NCBI GenBank assembly: GCA_035610835.1 | Contig: CM069454.1 | Location: 1,240,001-1,304,000 of the forward strand | From: Ophiura sarsii | Taxonomy: Eukaryota; Echinodermata; Ophiuroidea; Amphilepidida; Ophiuridae | Direction of reading: 5' to 3' | DNA length: 64,000 nt | In this document: positions 11,505-21,724 of the stretch, in pieces | How positions within the stretch are numbered: the stretch's first letter is position 1 | Layout: each line of letters begins with the position of its first letter | Notes under the pieces: generated by a model | What the model was told of the DNA's origin: nothing | Databases searched by the model: none | What the model saw: only the letters and a program-made list of their open reading frames with translations | Position numbers and translations under genes: made by a program

Positions 11505-12340
11505 CAAGCCAGGGATAGTTGGAAGCAATGTTGTTGCCTGCAACATGAATATTATCTAACTACAGATTGTCTATAGATAGGCAATATATTAACATAACAT
11601 CTGTGTGCCTCGTCCCTAATAGTATCGCAATGTCATATTTCTCTCCTGTTATTTTCTAATTATTAAACATTAGGCATTATAATATCAGTCATTTTTATTT
11701 AGGTGAAATATTTATTGTTTTTTGTTTATTTTTTATTGTTAGTTTGTTTGTTTGTTGGGGGGGGGGGGTTATTGGTAATTGTTTATTGTTTTAGGTTTAC
11801 TTTGTTTGTTCTTTTTATTGCTTTTTATTTTGTGGTTCATTTTTTCTTTCTTTCTCATTTATAGTTTTTTATTATCATTTCTTTCGCTGAAAAGATCACA
11901 TACATCATAAAACAATTCAAATATACATGTGGTGATACAAATTATATTTACCAATGGGTTCATTTATGTATGAACAAATGTTATTTAGATTGAACGTATT
12001 TTGTATATAAACAGGTAAATTTATACAGAGACAGTGCATTTTTTCCTCTTTCTTATAAACCTACATGCGTTCATTTTGTTCTGTTTGTGTGTGCTTTTTA
12101 TTTTTTATTTTTTATAATAATCAGTCTCAGATAGTTATGTCTGTATTCCATAACGTCCACATAACCACTTTATCTCATTCCAGTATTACTATACACTATA
12201 AACACTCTGGGACAATATAATCCAAGTGGATATACTAATATCGAAGCATATGCAACATTAACTTTCTTCGCTGATGCTAATTATAACATTAAGTTATACT
12301 GTGCATCAATACACCACCAATAACATCAAACCATCATTTT
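11505..12340. other. T-rich low-complexity upstream DNA
   Basis: 11690-11880 is T-rich with TTTATTGTTT and GTTTGTTT runs and a G12 tract near 11757-11768. No gene was seen. This is the 5' flank of the receptor locus. Confidence 0.5.
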
Positions 12341-12356
12341 CCGTTGTTTTTTTACA

Positions 12357-12425
12357 GAATGTCTTGGCTCTACATTGATGAGTGTGTATAAAAAGAAGAA
12401 CCTATTCGTGACGTCCATATGTGTG
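12357..12425 (+). promoter_or_regulatory. Candidate TATA box or 5'UTR splice acceptor for the receptor
   Basis: TATAAAAAG at 12387-12395 would place a start site near 12420, about 240 bp before the receptor ATG. Just upstream, a pyrimidine tract ending TTTTTTTACAG (to 12357) could instead be the acceptor of a 5'UTR intron. Sequence alone does not decide between them. Confidence 0.3.
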
Positions 12426-12658
12426 GTTATTGGCCGTAGGAACGGAGATGGCCGTAGACGATTAGTTTCTTCGGACTCATTTGTATACAACCGTCTGGTA
12501 TATTAACCAGTGCATCTCTTTCGAGAGAACATTTAATTAAGAACGTTGTATGATATACAGTTTTACGGTACAAGATAAGTATAAACGCGCAAACAATCAC
12601 ATTGTCTCTACGCTAACCAATTTAGGATACTCAAGTAATATCAATAGTAGTAGTCATA

Positions 12659-13365
12659 ATGAATAGTAAAATGATGATCATTACGCTCTTTGTATGGGAA
12701 ATTATTTTAGGCATACAATATGAAACGGTGTTGGGGGATAACCCGCAACTTATATGTGATACCAACAGTATCAATATAACAACTGACGTGACCACTGTTA
12801 CAGGTAATATCGTTGGAAAGGAAATCATCGATGTAGTGCAAAATATAAGTAGTAATGGTACTGATAAGGTTACCGCAGTGGAGACAGAAAAGATCTCGTG
12901 TAGTACTGATGTATATTTCAAAGGAGTTAACTGCATAGCTCTAGAACTCCTACGCAACAATGATACACTATCCTATTTATATGTAGAAAGTTTAGAGAAT
13001 TCTATTGACGTTTGTCATAGGAAATATATTTCCTTTCTTACGGTTGAAGATCACTGTATTGCATATTTACCATACGATGTGTACAGGTTTCATTTTGAGA
13101 ATATACACGTAAATCTGAACATGTATGGATTAAGCCTTAATGACAGCCATTGTTCAGCTAACGTATCATTTTATGAACATAACTTCCTCCCAAGATGTAA
13201 TGTCTCCTATTACACCAGAGTCGTGCCAGCAACCTCAAGCAGATCCAATTCAATATCACATCTAAGATATACAAATCACTACTTAGATTGTCCGGAATGG
13301 TGTACTTGCACACTTGGCTTTAGGGAATTAACCAAAATATGTGGTGAAAACGAGGAACTTATATT
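12659..13365 (+). CDS. N-terminal part of an LRR GPCR: signal peptide, novel ectodomain, LRR cap
   Basis: This open segment of about 235 codons starts at ATG 12659, the first Met ahead of a clear hydrophobic leader (MMIITLFVWEIILGI). The next roughly 190 residues are extracellular, with several Asn-X-Ser/Thr sites and about a dozen cysteines, but no LDL-receptor A pattern and no family I recognise. It ends in CPEWCTCTLGFRELTKICG, which resembles an N-terminal cap of a leucine-rich repeat domain. The frame is then interrupted by a LINE. After removal of the insert and one target copy, codons run on without a shift into the first leucine-rich repeat at 14083. This is therefore the 5' end of the receptor below, not a separate gene. 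The frame read into the insert's poly(T) (to 13402) is artefactual. Confidence 0.75.
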
Positions 13366-14082
13366 TTTTTTTTTTTTTTTTTTTTTAAATTTTAAATTTT
13401 AAATTACACCTTCTGGTGTTAAAATATTTTATTTTTTAATTCCTTCTTGACAGCTGACATAAACATAGTACTGTCACTTACTCAGTGACCTTAAGCTACA
13501 TACATCTTTTTACATGGGTAACATATTGACAAATATATTTAAATGAAACTTATCCGTTAATCAGTGCAGAGACTTTTCCATTTATGCCATTTATCCAGAA
13601 AAGTATTCAAGTCTGAATTACATGTGGCTTGGTATTTTAGAATATTGTAATAATACTTAATTTCGTGTTTGAAAGTGTCTAAATCTGGCTGTTTTTCTGT
13701 CATCTTTGCTCTATAAATATGGAATTTCGCCATTGTCATTATCAATGTTAGGGTGAAATCCAAAATTGATCCAAAAAGTATTGTTACTGGATTCATATTC
13801 AAGTCCACATTTGTTTGACCTTTAACCCACCTTTTAAAGCTATTCCAGAATGATTTTGAGATTTGACAAGTTATGAAAAGATGCGTAATTGTTTCAGAGG
13901 TTTTTTTACAAAAAGTGCATAAGTCATCTCCTCTAATATTACATTTTAGCAAAAGACTATTCGTTCCTAAAATACTTTGATTGATTCTATATTGGAACCA
14001 TCTATACTTTGTGTCATCGGAAAACTTAAAATTTAAAAGACATATTTTTTTCCACTCCCTATTTTCTATACCAAATTATATT
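13366..14082 (-). mobile_element. 5'-truncated LINE (L1/Tx1-like) inserted in the receptor gene
   Basis: The element lies on the minus strand. Its poly(A) tail appears as a T-run at 13364-13386. The minus frame 14066-13557 encodes the C-terminus of a LINE ORF2, with WFQYRINQSILGTN followed by the C-x2-C...H-x4-C knuckle (LCTFCKKTSETITHLFITC) typical of the post-reverse-transcriptase region of L1/Tx1-type elements. The coding part has no stops, so the copy is young. TTATATT occurs at both edges (13359-13365 and 14076-14082), a 7-bp target-site duplication. Insert plus one duplicate is 717 bp, a multiple of three, so the host frame is the same on both sides. Confidence 0.85.
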
Positions 14083-14308
14083 AATAGTGTATGAATCCAA
14101 TATGAAACAACTAGGATTTCAATTACCTCTAACTAGTATCACGTCTACATGTTTTCGTGATTTGGAACAGTTGACGTTAATTAATTTGAATCATAATCGA
14201 CTCGCGCGTTTGCCTAGAGATGTATTTGCTACAACGGTTCATTTAACCTGGCTTCTCCTGTCAGATAATAAGTTGACCACGTTGCCTGCGTGTGTTTGCG
14301 ACACTTGA
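14083..14308 (+). CDS. LRR GPCR, first two leucine-rich repeats (frame ends at frameshift)
   Basis: Continues the frame of 12659-13365 directly after the LINE. It encodes CFRDLEQLTLINLNHNRLARLPRDVF and HLTWLLLSDNKLTTLPACV, two standard 24-residue extracellular-type leucine-rich repeats. It then runs into a stop at 14306-14308. The reading picks up in another frame at about 14300 without loss of the repeat register, so this is an indel inside one gene and not a gene end. Either the locus is decaying or the assembly has a small error here. Confidence 0.75.
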
Positions 14309-17300
14309 CACAATTGCAGTATCTGGCAATTGATTATAATCTCCTTGGGCCATTACCTCAAGGTATCTTTGATTCACTAATCGAACTGGTCTGGTTAGAC
14401 CTCTATAGCAACCGGATAACCTATCTGCCAGATGGAGCCTTTGACAGACAGGTGGAATTAAGGGAGCTTAAGTTTACTGGAGATGGTGAGATTGTCCTGC
14501 ATACTGGTGTCTTAGATAACGTGGTTGAATTAGACTCGCTATTAATGCATGGTATTAGACTTACATCATTGTCTGTGGGTGTTTTTCATACCTTAATTAA
14601 CATAAGGACACTCTCCCTAATAAACAATGAAATGAGCGAAATGCCTAAAGGTTTATTTGATGGTTTGGTTCGGTTGAAAACATTGGATCTGTCCCAATCT
14701 ATACTTGTTCAATTGCCATCCGGTGTATTTAAATCACTCGCCGCCTTGGAATCATTATATATCCCCAATACTCGTCTAACTACCTTACATGAAGGTGCGT
14801 TTGAAGGACTGATTGGCATGGAAGAACTTATTATGAATCACAATAGTCTGAATTCACTGCCAAATGGAATATTTGATGCATTTATCAAAGTTGAGAACTT
14901 AAACCTGGACAGCAATCAATTAGTGTCAATTCCTACAGGTGTATTTCTTACCATGCACAATTTGATGTCTTTAAGTCTTCAAAACAATCAAATAGTATCT
15001 CTGTATAGTGGCACCTTTGATGGACTTATTCAGCTGAATGAACTGTTGATATATAAGAATAACCTAACGCTATTGTCTCCGGGGGTATTTGCTACATTGC
15101 CTAAGTTGACAAAGTTAGAACTTCAAAACAATAGACTTTTTTCCCTACCTCAAGGTTTATTTGATTCATTGTTTAAGTTGGAGTCACTAAGGCTTGGTCA
15201 CAATCAATTTACTTCAATGCCCGCGGGAATTTATGATACACTTATTTGGTTGCGGGTACTCGAACTTGATTCAAACCCCATGCCTGTCCTACTTTTCCAT
15301 TTGTTTACTCGAACAACGCGAATAGCTACCCTTGATCTTAGTCACAATACTATGCCATCGCTGGCTTATGATACATTTATTGGAATGGTTTTTATCTATC
15401 GACTTAACCTCAATGATAATGAGCTAACAACATTGCCTGCCGATATATTTCATAATTTGCATACATTAACGTACCTACACTTAAACAACAATAGATTGAT
15501 ATCATTACCTTACGGAATATTCGAGAGACTAGGCAGATTAACCTATTTGCATCTTGAGAACAACCATCTTATCGCATTACCCAACGGTACTTTTGATCAG
15601 TGTTTTGCCCTAAAACGTATAAATCTTAAATGCAATCAGTTAACAAAGTTGCCTCAAGATTTATTTACCGAACTACGTAATTTAATGGAACTATATCTTT
15701 ATGACAATAATATTACTTCGATTCCTCCCCGATTATTTGGTGTGAATTATTTGCTAAGATTAAACCTCACCAGAAATAACCTGACTGTATTGCCCCCGTG
15801 CGTATTGGATTCGCTTGTTTGGCTTGGTGATTTAGACATGAGCAAAAACTCATTGACTTCATTACATAGGAGTATTTTCAATTTTACTGTTCGATTAGAA
15901 TGCATTTATCTTGGCTATAACTTTCTACGATCATTGCCCGATAATATATTTGATACTCTGATTGAATTGAACGACTTGTTTCTTAACGATAATCAACTCA
16001 CAGCATTGCCGATGAATATTTTTAAGAAGATTAGAATATTATTTATTCTGAATATTCAAAATAATAATTTGTTACGTTTGCCAGATATGAATTCCGCTTT
16101 ATTAACACTGAACATTGGTAACAATGGCTTGTCATTGCTGACTGAAAATTCGTTGAATTCTATCACAGGATTACTCGACCTCCACCTACATTCTAATCAC
16201 TTGTCGACATTCCCACCTCATATATTTGAACGTCTGACATTGTTAAAGTTTCTAGATATAAGCAGTAACAATATCACTGAATTACCTACTGAAATGTTCC
16301 AAACATTGTTTAAATTATTATTTCTTAACATTTCGAACAATGAACTCGTGCAGTTACCATCGTTGACTTCCCTTATCAGCTTAGAAGCACTTGATACGAG
16401 CGGAAATAAACTCTCAAACTTAGATAAAGATATTTTTAAATATATTACTTCTATTACAATCCTCTACATGCACTGCAATAACTTGAAAACGCTACCAATC
16501 AAAATCTTCGAATATTTGGTTAACTTGCAGTTACTTAATTTGGGCAGTAACCTTTTGCGTGATGTAACACCAGGTTTGTTCCATAACCAGAAAGTACTCA
16601 GTACGCTAGTCTTATCGAATAACCAATTGTCAACACTGCGCGTGGGTTCGTTTACTGGGTTGTTTAGTCTCAAAAACCTCGATATTGAAGAAAACAGAAT
16701 TATTCACTTACCATTAGGGGTGTTTGACAGCTGTCCAAATCTTACAGTTATCAACATTTCCTACAACTCCATACAAAGTATAGATGGTAAAATGTTAACA
16801 CCCACTACTCTAGATGTGATAGACCTTCGATACAACGAATTATTATTAGTTACGAAATCATCTTTCACTGTCCTTAACACTTCTATGATATTAGTTGATG
16901 AAAGTGCAACGTGTTGTTTCGTGGAAAATACTAGATGCATTTCTCGAAAATCCCGGTCAGTGTATCTTACATGTCAACGTATGCTGGACGATTATTTCTT
17001 GCAGGGGTCTATGTGGTTTCTTGGTCTATTTGCCATTTCATGCAATTGTTTGGTATTTTACTTGCGCTATCGTGAAAAGAAACGTACTGTACAATCATTA
17101 CTTATTTTACACTTGTCCTTATCAGATTTTTTGATGGGTATTAACATGGTTATGTTGGCATCAGCGGATCAATATTATGCAGAGTTCTTTCCATCGTATA
17201 TGGACAGTTGGAGGAGAGGCCCTATGTGTAGATTGGCCGGCACTCTCTCAATTCTGTCAAGTGAAGTATCTATTCTCATAGTCACTTTGATTACCATTGA

Positions 17301-18309
17301 CCGGTTTCAAGGCGTAAAGAACCCTTTTGATGATAGTCGTCTCAGGCCTAGGTCGACAAGAAAGTGTTTGTTTTTCATCTGGACTATCGGAATAATATTA
17401 AGCGTGACACCTATTGGATTTTCAGAAAGATTCCCTGATGTTTTTCAGATATCTGAAGTTTGCGTTGGTATTCCAATGGTTCGACGCCCAATTGTTACAG
17501 TTAATACCAACGTTGTGGAAATAGCTAGAGATCGTGATGAGATTTCATCATCTGTATACAATTTACACGTGGGGAGTATTAACAGTATAGGAGATGGAGG
17601 CTTAACAGACGGAAACTCGGGAGGTGGAGGCTTAACGGGTGGAAACTTGGGAGGTGGGGGCTTAGTGGGGGGAAACATAGGAGGTGGAAGCCTAGCGGGA
17701 GGAGGTGGATTAGCGGGTGGAAGTATGGGAGGTGGAGGCTTAGTGGGAGGAGGTGGATTAGCGGGTGGAAGTATGGGAGGTGGAGGCTTAGCAGGAGGAG
17801 GTGGATTGGCGGGTGGAAGTATGGGATGTGGTGGCTTAGAGGATGAAAGTATGAGAGGTGGAGAATTGGCTCCTGAGCTAACATATTTTGTTACCAAAAA
17901 GCAAGTATTAACATTCATTAACCACGCTGTCTCTAAAATAGTCGGAAGTCAACTGGCCACTTATTATTCTATGATTCTTTTTATTGTAGTTAACCTTATT
18001 TGTTTCATTTTGGTTGCAGTTTTGTACATACGCATTTTTCAAACTGCAAGGGATTCTTCAAAGTTATCTGGGCGCAAGAACGAACAAATTCTTGAAATAC
18101 GTATGGCAGTCAAAATGTCTGTCATTGTATTTTCAAACTTTTGTTGCTATGTGCCATTGTTAATGTTATGCATACTAGTCCAGTGTAGTGTTTTGTCGGT
18201 CAATCCAGTGATGTATGCATGGACCGTTGCATTGATATTGCCAATTAATTCAGCACTCAATCCATTTCTTTATACTATTGTATATCTGACCTCTACAAAA
18301 GTTAACTAA
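14290..18309 (+). CDS. Leucine-rich-repeat GPCR, RXFP/LGR type C-like
   Basis: Main body of the receptor, 1339 codons with no intron or stop. Residues about 7-865 are some 36 tandem 24-residue repeats (LxxLxLxxNxLxxLPxGxF), and with the two upstream the total is about 38. A cysteine hinge follows (CCFVENTRC, near 875). Helix estimates are TM1 908-926, TM2 936-957 (LSLSDFLMGINM), TM3 981-1006 ending in DRF (1004-1006), TM4 1026-1044, TM5 1225-1247, TM6 1272-1298 and TM7 1307-1333 with NPFLY (1324-1328). These match relaxin-receptor/GRL101-type receptors, which bind peptide hormones at the cell surface and signal through G proteins. Vertebrate members have about 10 repeats (RXFP) or 17 (LGR4-6), so 38 is exceptional. 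Loop 2 carries a Gly-rich insert (1101-1190). Only 11 residues follow NPFLY. The GTG at 14290 is just the frame boundary; the true start is 12659. Confidence 0.88.
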   Translation: MCLRHLTQLQYLAIDYNLLGPLPQGIFDSLIELVWLDLYSNRITYLPDGAFDRQVELRELKFTGDGEIVLHTGVLDNVVELDSLLMHGIRLTSLSVGVFHTLINIRTLSLINNEMSEMPKGLFDGLVRLKTLDLSQSILVQLPSGVFKSLAALESLYIPNTRLTTLHEGAFEGLIGMEELIMNHNSLNSLPNGIFDAFIKVENLNLDSNQLVSIPTGVFLTMHNLMSLSLQNNQIVSLYSGTFDGLIQLNELLIYKNNLTLLSPGVFATLPKLTKLELQNNRLFSLPQGLFDSLFKLESLRLGHNQFTSMPAGIYDTLIWLRVLELDSNPMPVLLFHLFTRTTRIATLDLSHNTMPSLAYDTFIGMVFIYRLNLNDNELTTLPADIFHNLHTLTYLHLNNNRLISLPYGIFERLGRLTYLHLENNHLIALPNGTFDQCFALKRINLKCNQLTKLPQDLFTELRNLMELYLYDNNITSIPPRLFGVNYLLRLNLTRNNLTVLPPCVLDSLVWLGDLDMSKNSLTSLHRSIFNFTVRLECIYLGYNFLRSLPDNIFDTLIELNDLFLNDNQLTALPMNIFKKIRILFILNIQNNNLLRLPDMNSALLTLNIGNNGLSLLTENSLNSITGLLDLHLHSNHLSTFPPHIFERLTLLKFLDISSNNITELPTEMFQTLFKLLFLNISNNELVQLPSLTSLISLEALDTSGNKLSNLDKDIFKYITSITILYMHCNNLKTLPIKIFEYLVNLQLLNLGSNLLRDVTPGLFHNQKVLSTLVLSNNQLSTLRVGSFTGLFSLKNLDIEENRIIHLPLGVFDSCPNLTVINISYNSIQSIDGKMLTPTTLDVIDLRYNELLLVTKSSFTVLNTSMILVDESATCCFVENTRCISRKSRSVYLTCQRMLDDYFLQGSMWFLGLFAISCNCLVFYLRYREKKRTVQSLLILHLSLSDFLMGINMVMLASADQYYAEFFPSYMDSWRRGPMCRLAGTLSILSSEVSILIVTLITIDRFQGVKNPFDDSRLRPRSTRKCLFFIWTIGIILSVTPIGFSERFPDVFQISEVCVGIPMVRRPIVTVNTNVVEIARDRDEISSSVYNLHVGSINSIGDGGLTDGNSGGGGLTGGNLGGGGLVGGNIGGGSLAGGGGLAGGSMGGGGLVGGGGLAGGSMGGGGLAGGGGLAGGSMGCGGLEDESMRGGELAPELTYFVTKKQVLTFINHAVSKIVGSQLATYYSMILFIVVNLICFILVAVLYIRIFQTARDSSKLSGRKNEQILEIRMAVKMSVIVFSNFCCYVPLLMLCILVQCSVLSVNPVMYAWTVALILPINSALNPFLYTIVYLTSTKVN
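17584..17870 (+). repeat. Coding Gly-rich minisatellite in extracellular loop 2
   Basis: In frame, the sequence encodes imperfect tandem GGGGLAGGSM/GGGGLVGG units, with DNA units of about 24-48 bp such as GGAGGTGGATTAGCGGGTGG. It lies between the loop-2 cysteine (CVGIP) and TM5. It stays in frame over the whole array. The complementary strand gives a Pro-rich open frame that is not a gene. Confidence 0.9.
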
Positions 18310-18746
18310 TCAACAACCCTGCTGACCTCTGAACACACCCGGCATAATAACCTATAAGAAAAACACATTTGGCCAACATTTTCTAAACCACCATAAGATA
18401 CATGAAGATTGCCTTACATTTCACAAAATGTTTCGAATAGAGCAGAATTATCGAATTCTATCACCATATTTGTGATCACCATGACAAATACATTAAAATA
18501 AGTACATAAGTACAAATATGCCTAGTATTGGTTTAGTAGGTATTGAGATAGCCTTTCAAAATGGTATTTCTGACAAATCTGTGTGGTATTTTTTTTAAAC
18601 TAAATAATAGCCGCGTGAAAAGTGTTAAAACAACACGTCATCATTCCATAAATGCTATAGTTTGTAAGTTAAAGAACTATCAATGCATCACCCGAAAGCT
18701 CTTCATCATATTAAGTATAGTTTTTCCTATCTTGCCTCCTATTATA
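18310..18746 (+). other. 3' flank of the receptor
   Basis: No further coding exon was recognised. The first AATAAA downstream (18759-18764) lies inside the terminal repeat of the adjacent transposon, so it may supply the polyadenylation signal. A weak splice donor (AAAA/GTTAAC at 18301) would allow an extra C-terminal exon, but none is visible. Confidence 0.35.
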
Positions 18747-20040
18747 CGAGAGTCGTTCAATAAATAATGAAAGTGATCATGGTATGGGATGCATGAGTGA
18801 TTCTATCGACAGGTAGTGTGATCAATACAAAGTATGAACCTTTGTCTTTCAAACAATACACTTTTGGATTTCTAGGTATGAAATATGACGTCATAGCATT
18901 AGCTTAAAGTAACTACACTCTGGACACTGCCTGAAATATGTCAATATTTGGCTGGATATGTAATAGGTTGAAATATGGGTTGATTTTATTCATTTGCGCA
19001 TATCTCGACAAGGCAAGCATCGAAATAGAGGGCACTTGGTGAATAGTAAGAACATACAATAATCTCTGTTTGACACTCTTTTTGAGATCTGAATTCCTTA
19101 AAACAAACAAGAAGAGACCATTTCAAATAAGTTTTTATTAAGGAAAATCCGCAACGATAAACCATAGAAAACAACAACGGATAAAGAACAATGGAGGGAT
19201 TATAATTGAATACATTGTTGTGGAATTTAAACAATGACTAGTGGGATTTCAAAAAGAGCTGATCATAAAATGTCCTTAAACCGTTGGAATTATGTGACGA
19301 TTACTTTAGCTATAAAGATATCAGTAATAAGAGAAGTTGTGGCATATCAAAATAAGTATACACATTGATTTAAGCATTTTTCTATGTTTCTGATTACATT
19401 TTGAAGAAACCGTAAGCTTTTATCTGGCAAATATCATGATTTTAGCCATTTTTGGCCCAGTTCAAACATATCTGAAGTATGCGCATATTTTTTGTATGTT
19501 TCAGATGAATATGTTCAGCTAATTAGTTACCTATCCTATGGAATCGCCCAAACTGGTTAAAGTTCTTAGATTTTCCTATTTTATTTTATTTTCCGCAACA
19601 TTAGCGATTCACTGACTGGGAATTTGTCAGTGAAAATGGGCTGTTTGAAATACTGATATTTGTATGCTTTTTATTCAATTGCTCCCCCTTACATTTTCCA
19701 TTTATACTACACATTTCAAAACACAGGGATTAAAGCTATTGTCTTAGGTATCATAATTATGCAAACAAATAATTGGGATTTACCTGATTCTGGGGTCATG
19801 CTATGCAATCTTCTTACCACGTTTCTTAAACAAACAATTCAAATTTCCCGCCAAATAAATGATTTAGCAGTGTCCCAAGTGTAAGCTAATGCTATGACGT
19901 CATAGTTCACACCTATAAATCCAAACGTGTATTGTTTGAAAACAAAGATTCATACTTTGTATTGATCACACTATCTGTCAATAGAATCACTCATGCATCC
20001 CATACCATGATCACTTTCATTATTTATTGACTGACCCTCG
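18747..20040. mobile_element. Tc1/mariner-type element, 1.29 kb, long terminal inverted repeats, no intact transposase
   Basis: The ends CGAGAGTCGTTCAATAAATA and TATTTATTGACTGACCCTCG are flanked by TA on both sides (18745-18746 and 20041-20042), the mariner-family target duplication. Inverted repeats run about 159 bp (18747-18905 and 19883-20040) at roughly 88-90% identity and include a TGACGTCA in each arm. Length fits a full mariner, but the 980-bp interior shows no transposase frame on either strand. It is either a decayed or a non-autonomous copy. Confidence 0.8.
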
Positions 20041-20856
20041 TAGAAGTTAATAATGAATCTATTAACATTGAGTAGGCTCGAAAGGTTCCATTTATAACAT
20101 GAATTAGTGTTATGGTGAATTTATTCTGGTGTAAGGCAGGTATATCGTGATCTTGCATGTTAAAACTCACATTTTACTGCTCTTCGAACGTTAAAGAAAT
20201 ATGACACGTACTCACAGATTTAGTTGTTAATCTCTTGTATCAAAGGTACATCTTGATGTTATCAATTCAGTTTCCAAAGGGAGTAATCCGATACACATAC
20301 ACCAGCTTTCCGATTCACCAACTGCCTAATATTATTGAGAATAGGTCAAGCGAGTGCGATTTATATAAACAAGTGTAGCCAGAGGGTGAAGGTCAAAAGG
20401 TGTGCATGTTAATGTATACACAATTCTGTAATAAATACATGTAGCCCTAATCGGCAGTAACAACATGTTAATCTTGCTTATGGTGATATATTTGGACAGC
20501 AGTAACTTAGACTAGTCTAAAGATATCATAAATCACACGTTATGCTCAATATTGAACAACTACATGTATGTACATTATTTATGTCTCTAGCTTATACGAA
20601 AGGCCAACACCAAACTTGAATTTCTCCAATCGCAACTAATGTTCAAACTATGAATGACTATACAACCTGGCGTATATTTAGGAATAATAGTATTTAAGAT
20701 CATCACTGCCAGGTTTATTCCATGATTTAGAGTGCCGGAAAACTCAGTAAAGGAATGGGTATAATGTATCAAGCTAGTCAAAATATGGAAATCAAAACTC
20801 GATATAATAATTAAAAACAAGTTCTTCAGGGGTAGGACACTTAACTCTTACATGTT
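20041..20856. other. Intergenic, nothing recognised
   Basis: AT-rich, no supportable gene or repeat. Confidence 0.5.
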
Positions 20857-21330
20857 TTAATCATAATTGATCGTAATGTAACGTAATAACGTTAAACGTT
20901 AAATCATAATTGATCGTAATGTAACGTAATAACGTTAAACGTTAAATCATAATTGATCGTGATGTAACGTAATGACTTTAAACGTTAAATCATAATTGAT
21001 CGTGATGTAACGTAATAACGTTAAACGTTAAATCATAATTGATCGTGGTGTAACGTAATAACGTTAAGCGTTAAATCATAATTGATCGTGATGTAACGTA
21101 ATAACGTTAAACGTTAAATCATAATTGATCGTGATGTAACGTAATAACGTTAAGCGTTAAATCATAATTGATCGTGATGTAACGTAATAACGTTAAGCGT
21201 TAAATCATAATTGATCGTGATGTAACGTAATGACTTTAAACGTTAAGTCATAATTGATCGTGATGTAACGTAACGACTTTAAACGTTAAATCATAATTGA
21301 TCGTGATGTAATGTACTAACTTGATGTATT
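20857..21330. repeat. 43-bp minisatellite, about 11 copies
   Basis: The unit contains AATCATAATTGATCGTGATG followed by TAACGTAATAACGTTAAACG. Starts at 20902 and 20945 give the 43-bp period. Units differ by a few bases (GATCGTAATG/GATCGTGATG, AACGTTAAGCG/GACTTTAAACG). Confidence 0.92.
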
Positions 21331-21724
21331 AACTGTGAATCATAGTTTAGCGTGATTTAATGCAATGACTAGATCTAAAAAAACATAGTTTATCGTGATG
21401 TAATGTAATAAAATAACCTGATGTAATAGCGTTAAAAATAGTTTATCGTGATGTGTAATGTAATTTGCTTGATGTATTCACGTTCAATCAGAGTTAAGCG
21501 CATGTAATGTAATGATTTGATATCACAATGTAATATATTTTCTTGATAATATATTCACATTCAATCAGAGTTTAGCGCGATGTAATGTACGTTACATTAT
21601 AGTGTAACGTGATGTAATGTAATAACTTGATGTGTTAAATCGTAGTATATCGCGATGTAATGTAACAAATTGATTAAATCAAGTTAAAACTTAGTTGAGC
21701 GTGATGCAATGTAATAATGACAAT

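Noticed and set aside
14290..14292. GTG as start of the 1339-codon frame
   Set aside because: It sits inside a leucine-rich repeat, has no signal peptide after it, and is not a usual eukaryotic start. The gene starts at 12659.
17445..17918. Pro-rich minus-strand frames of 157 and 101 codons
   Set aside because: Antisense shadow of the Gly-rich loop of the receptor.
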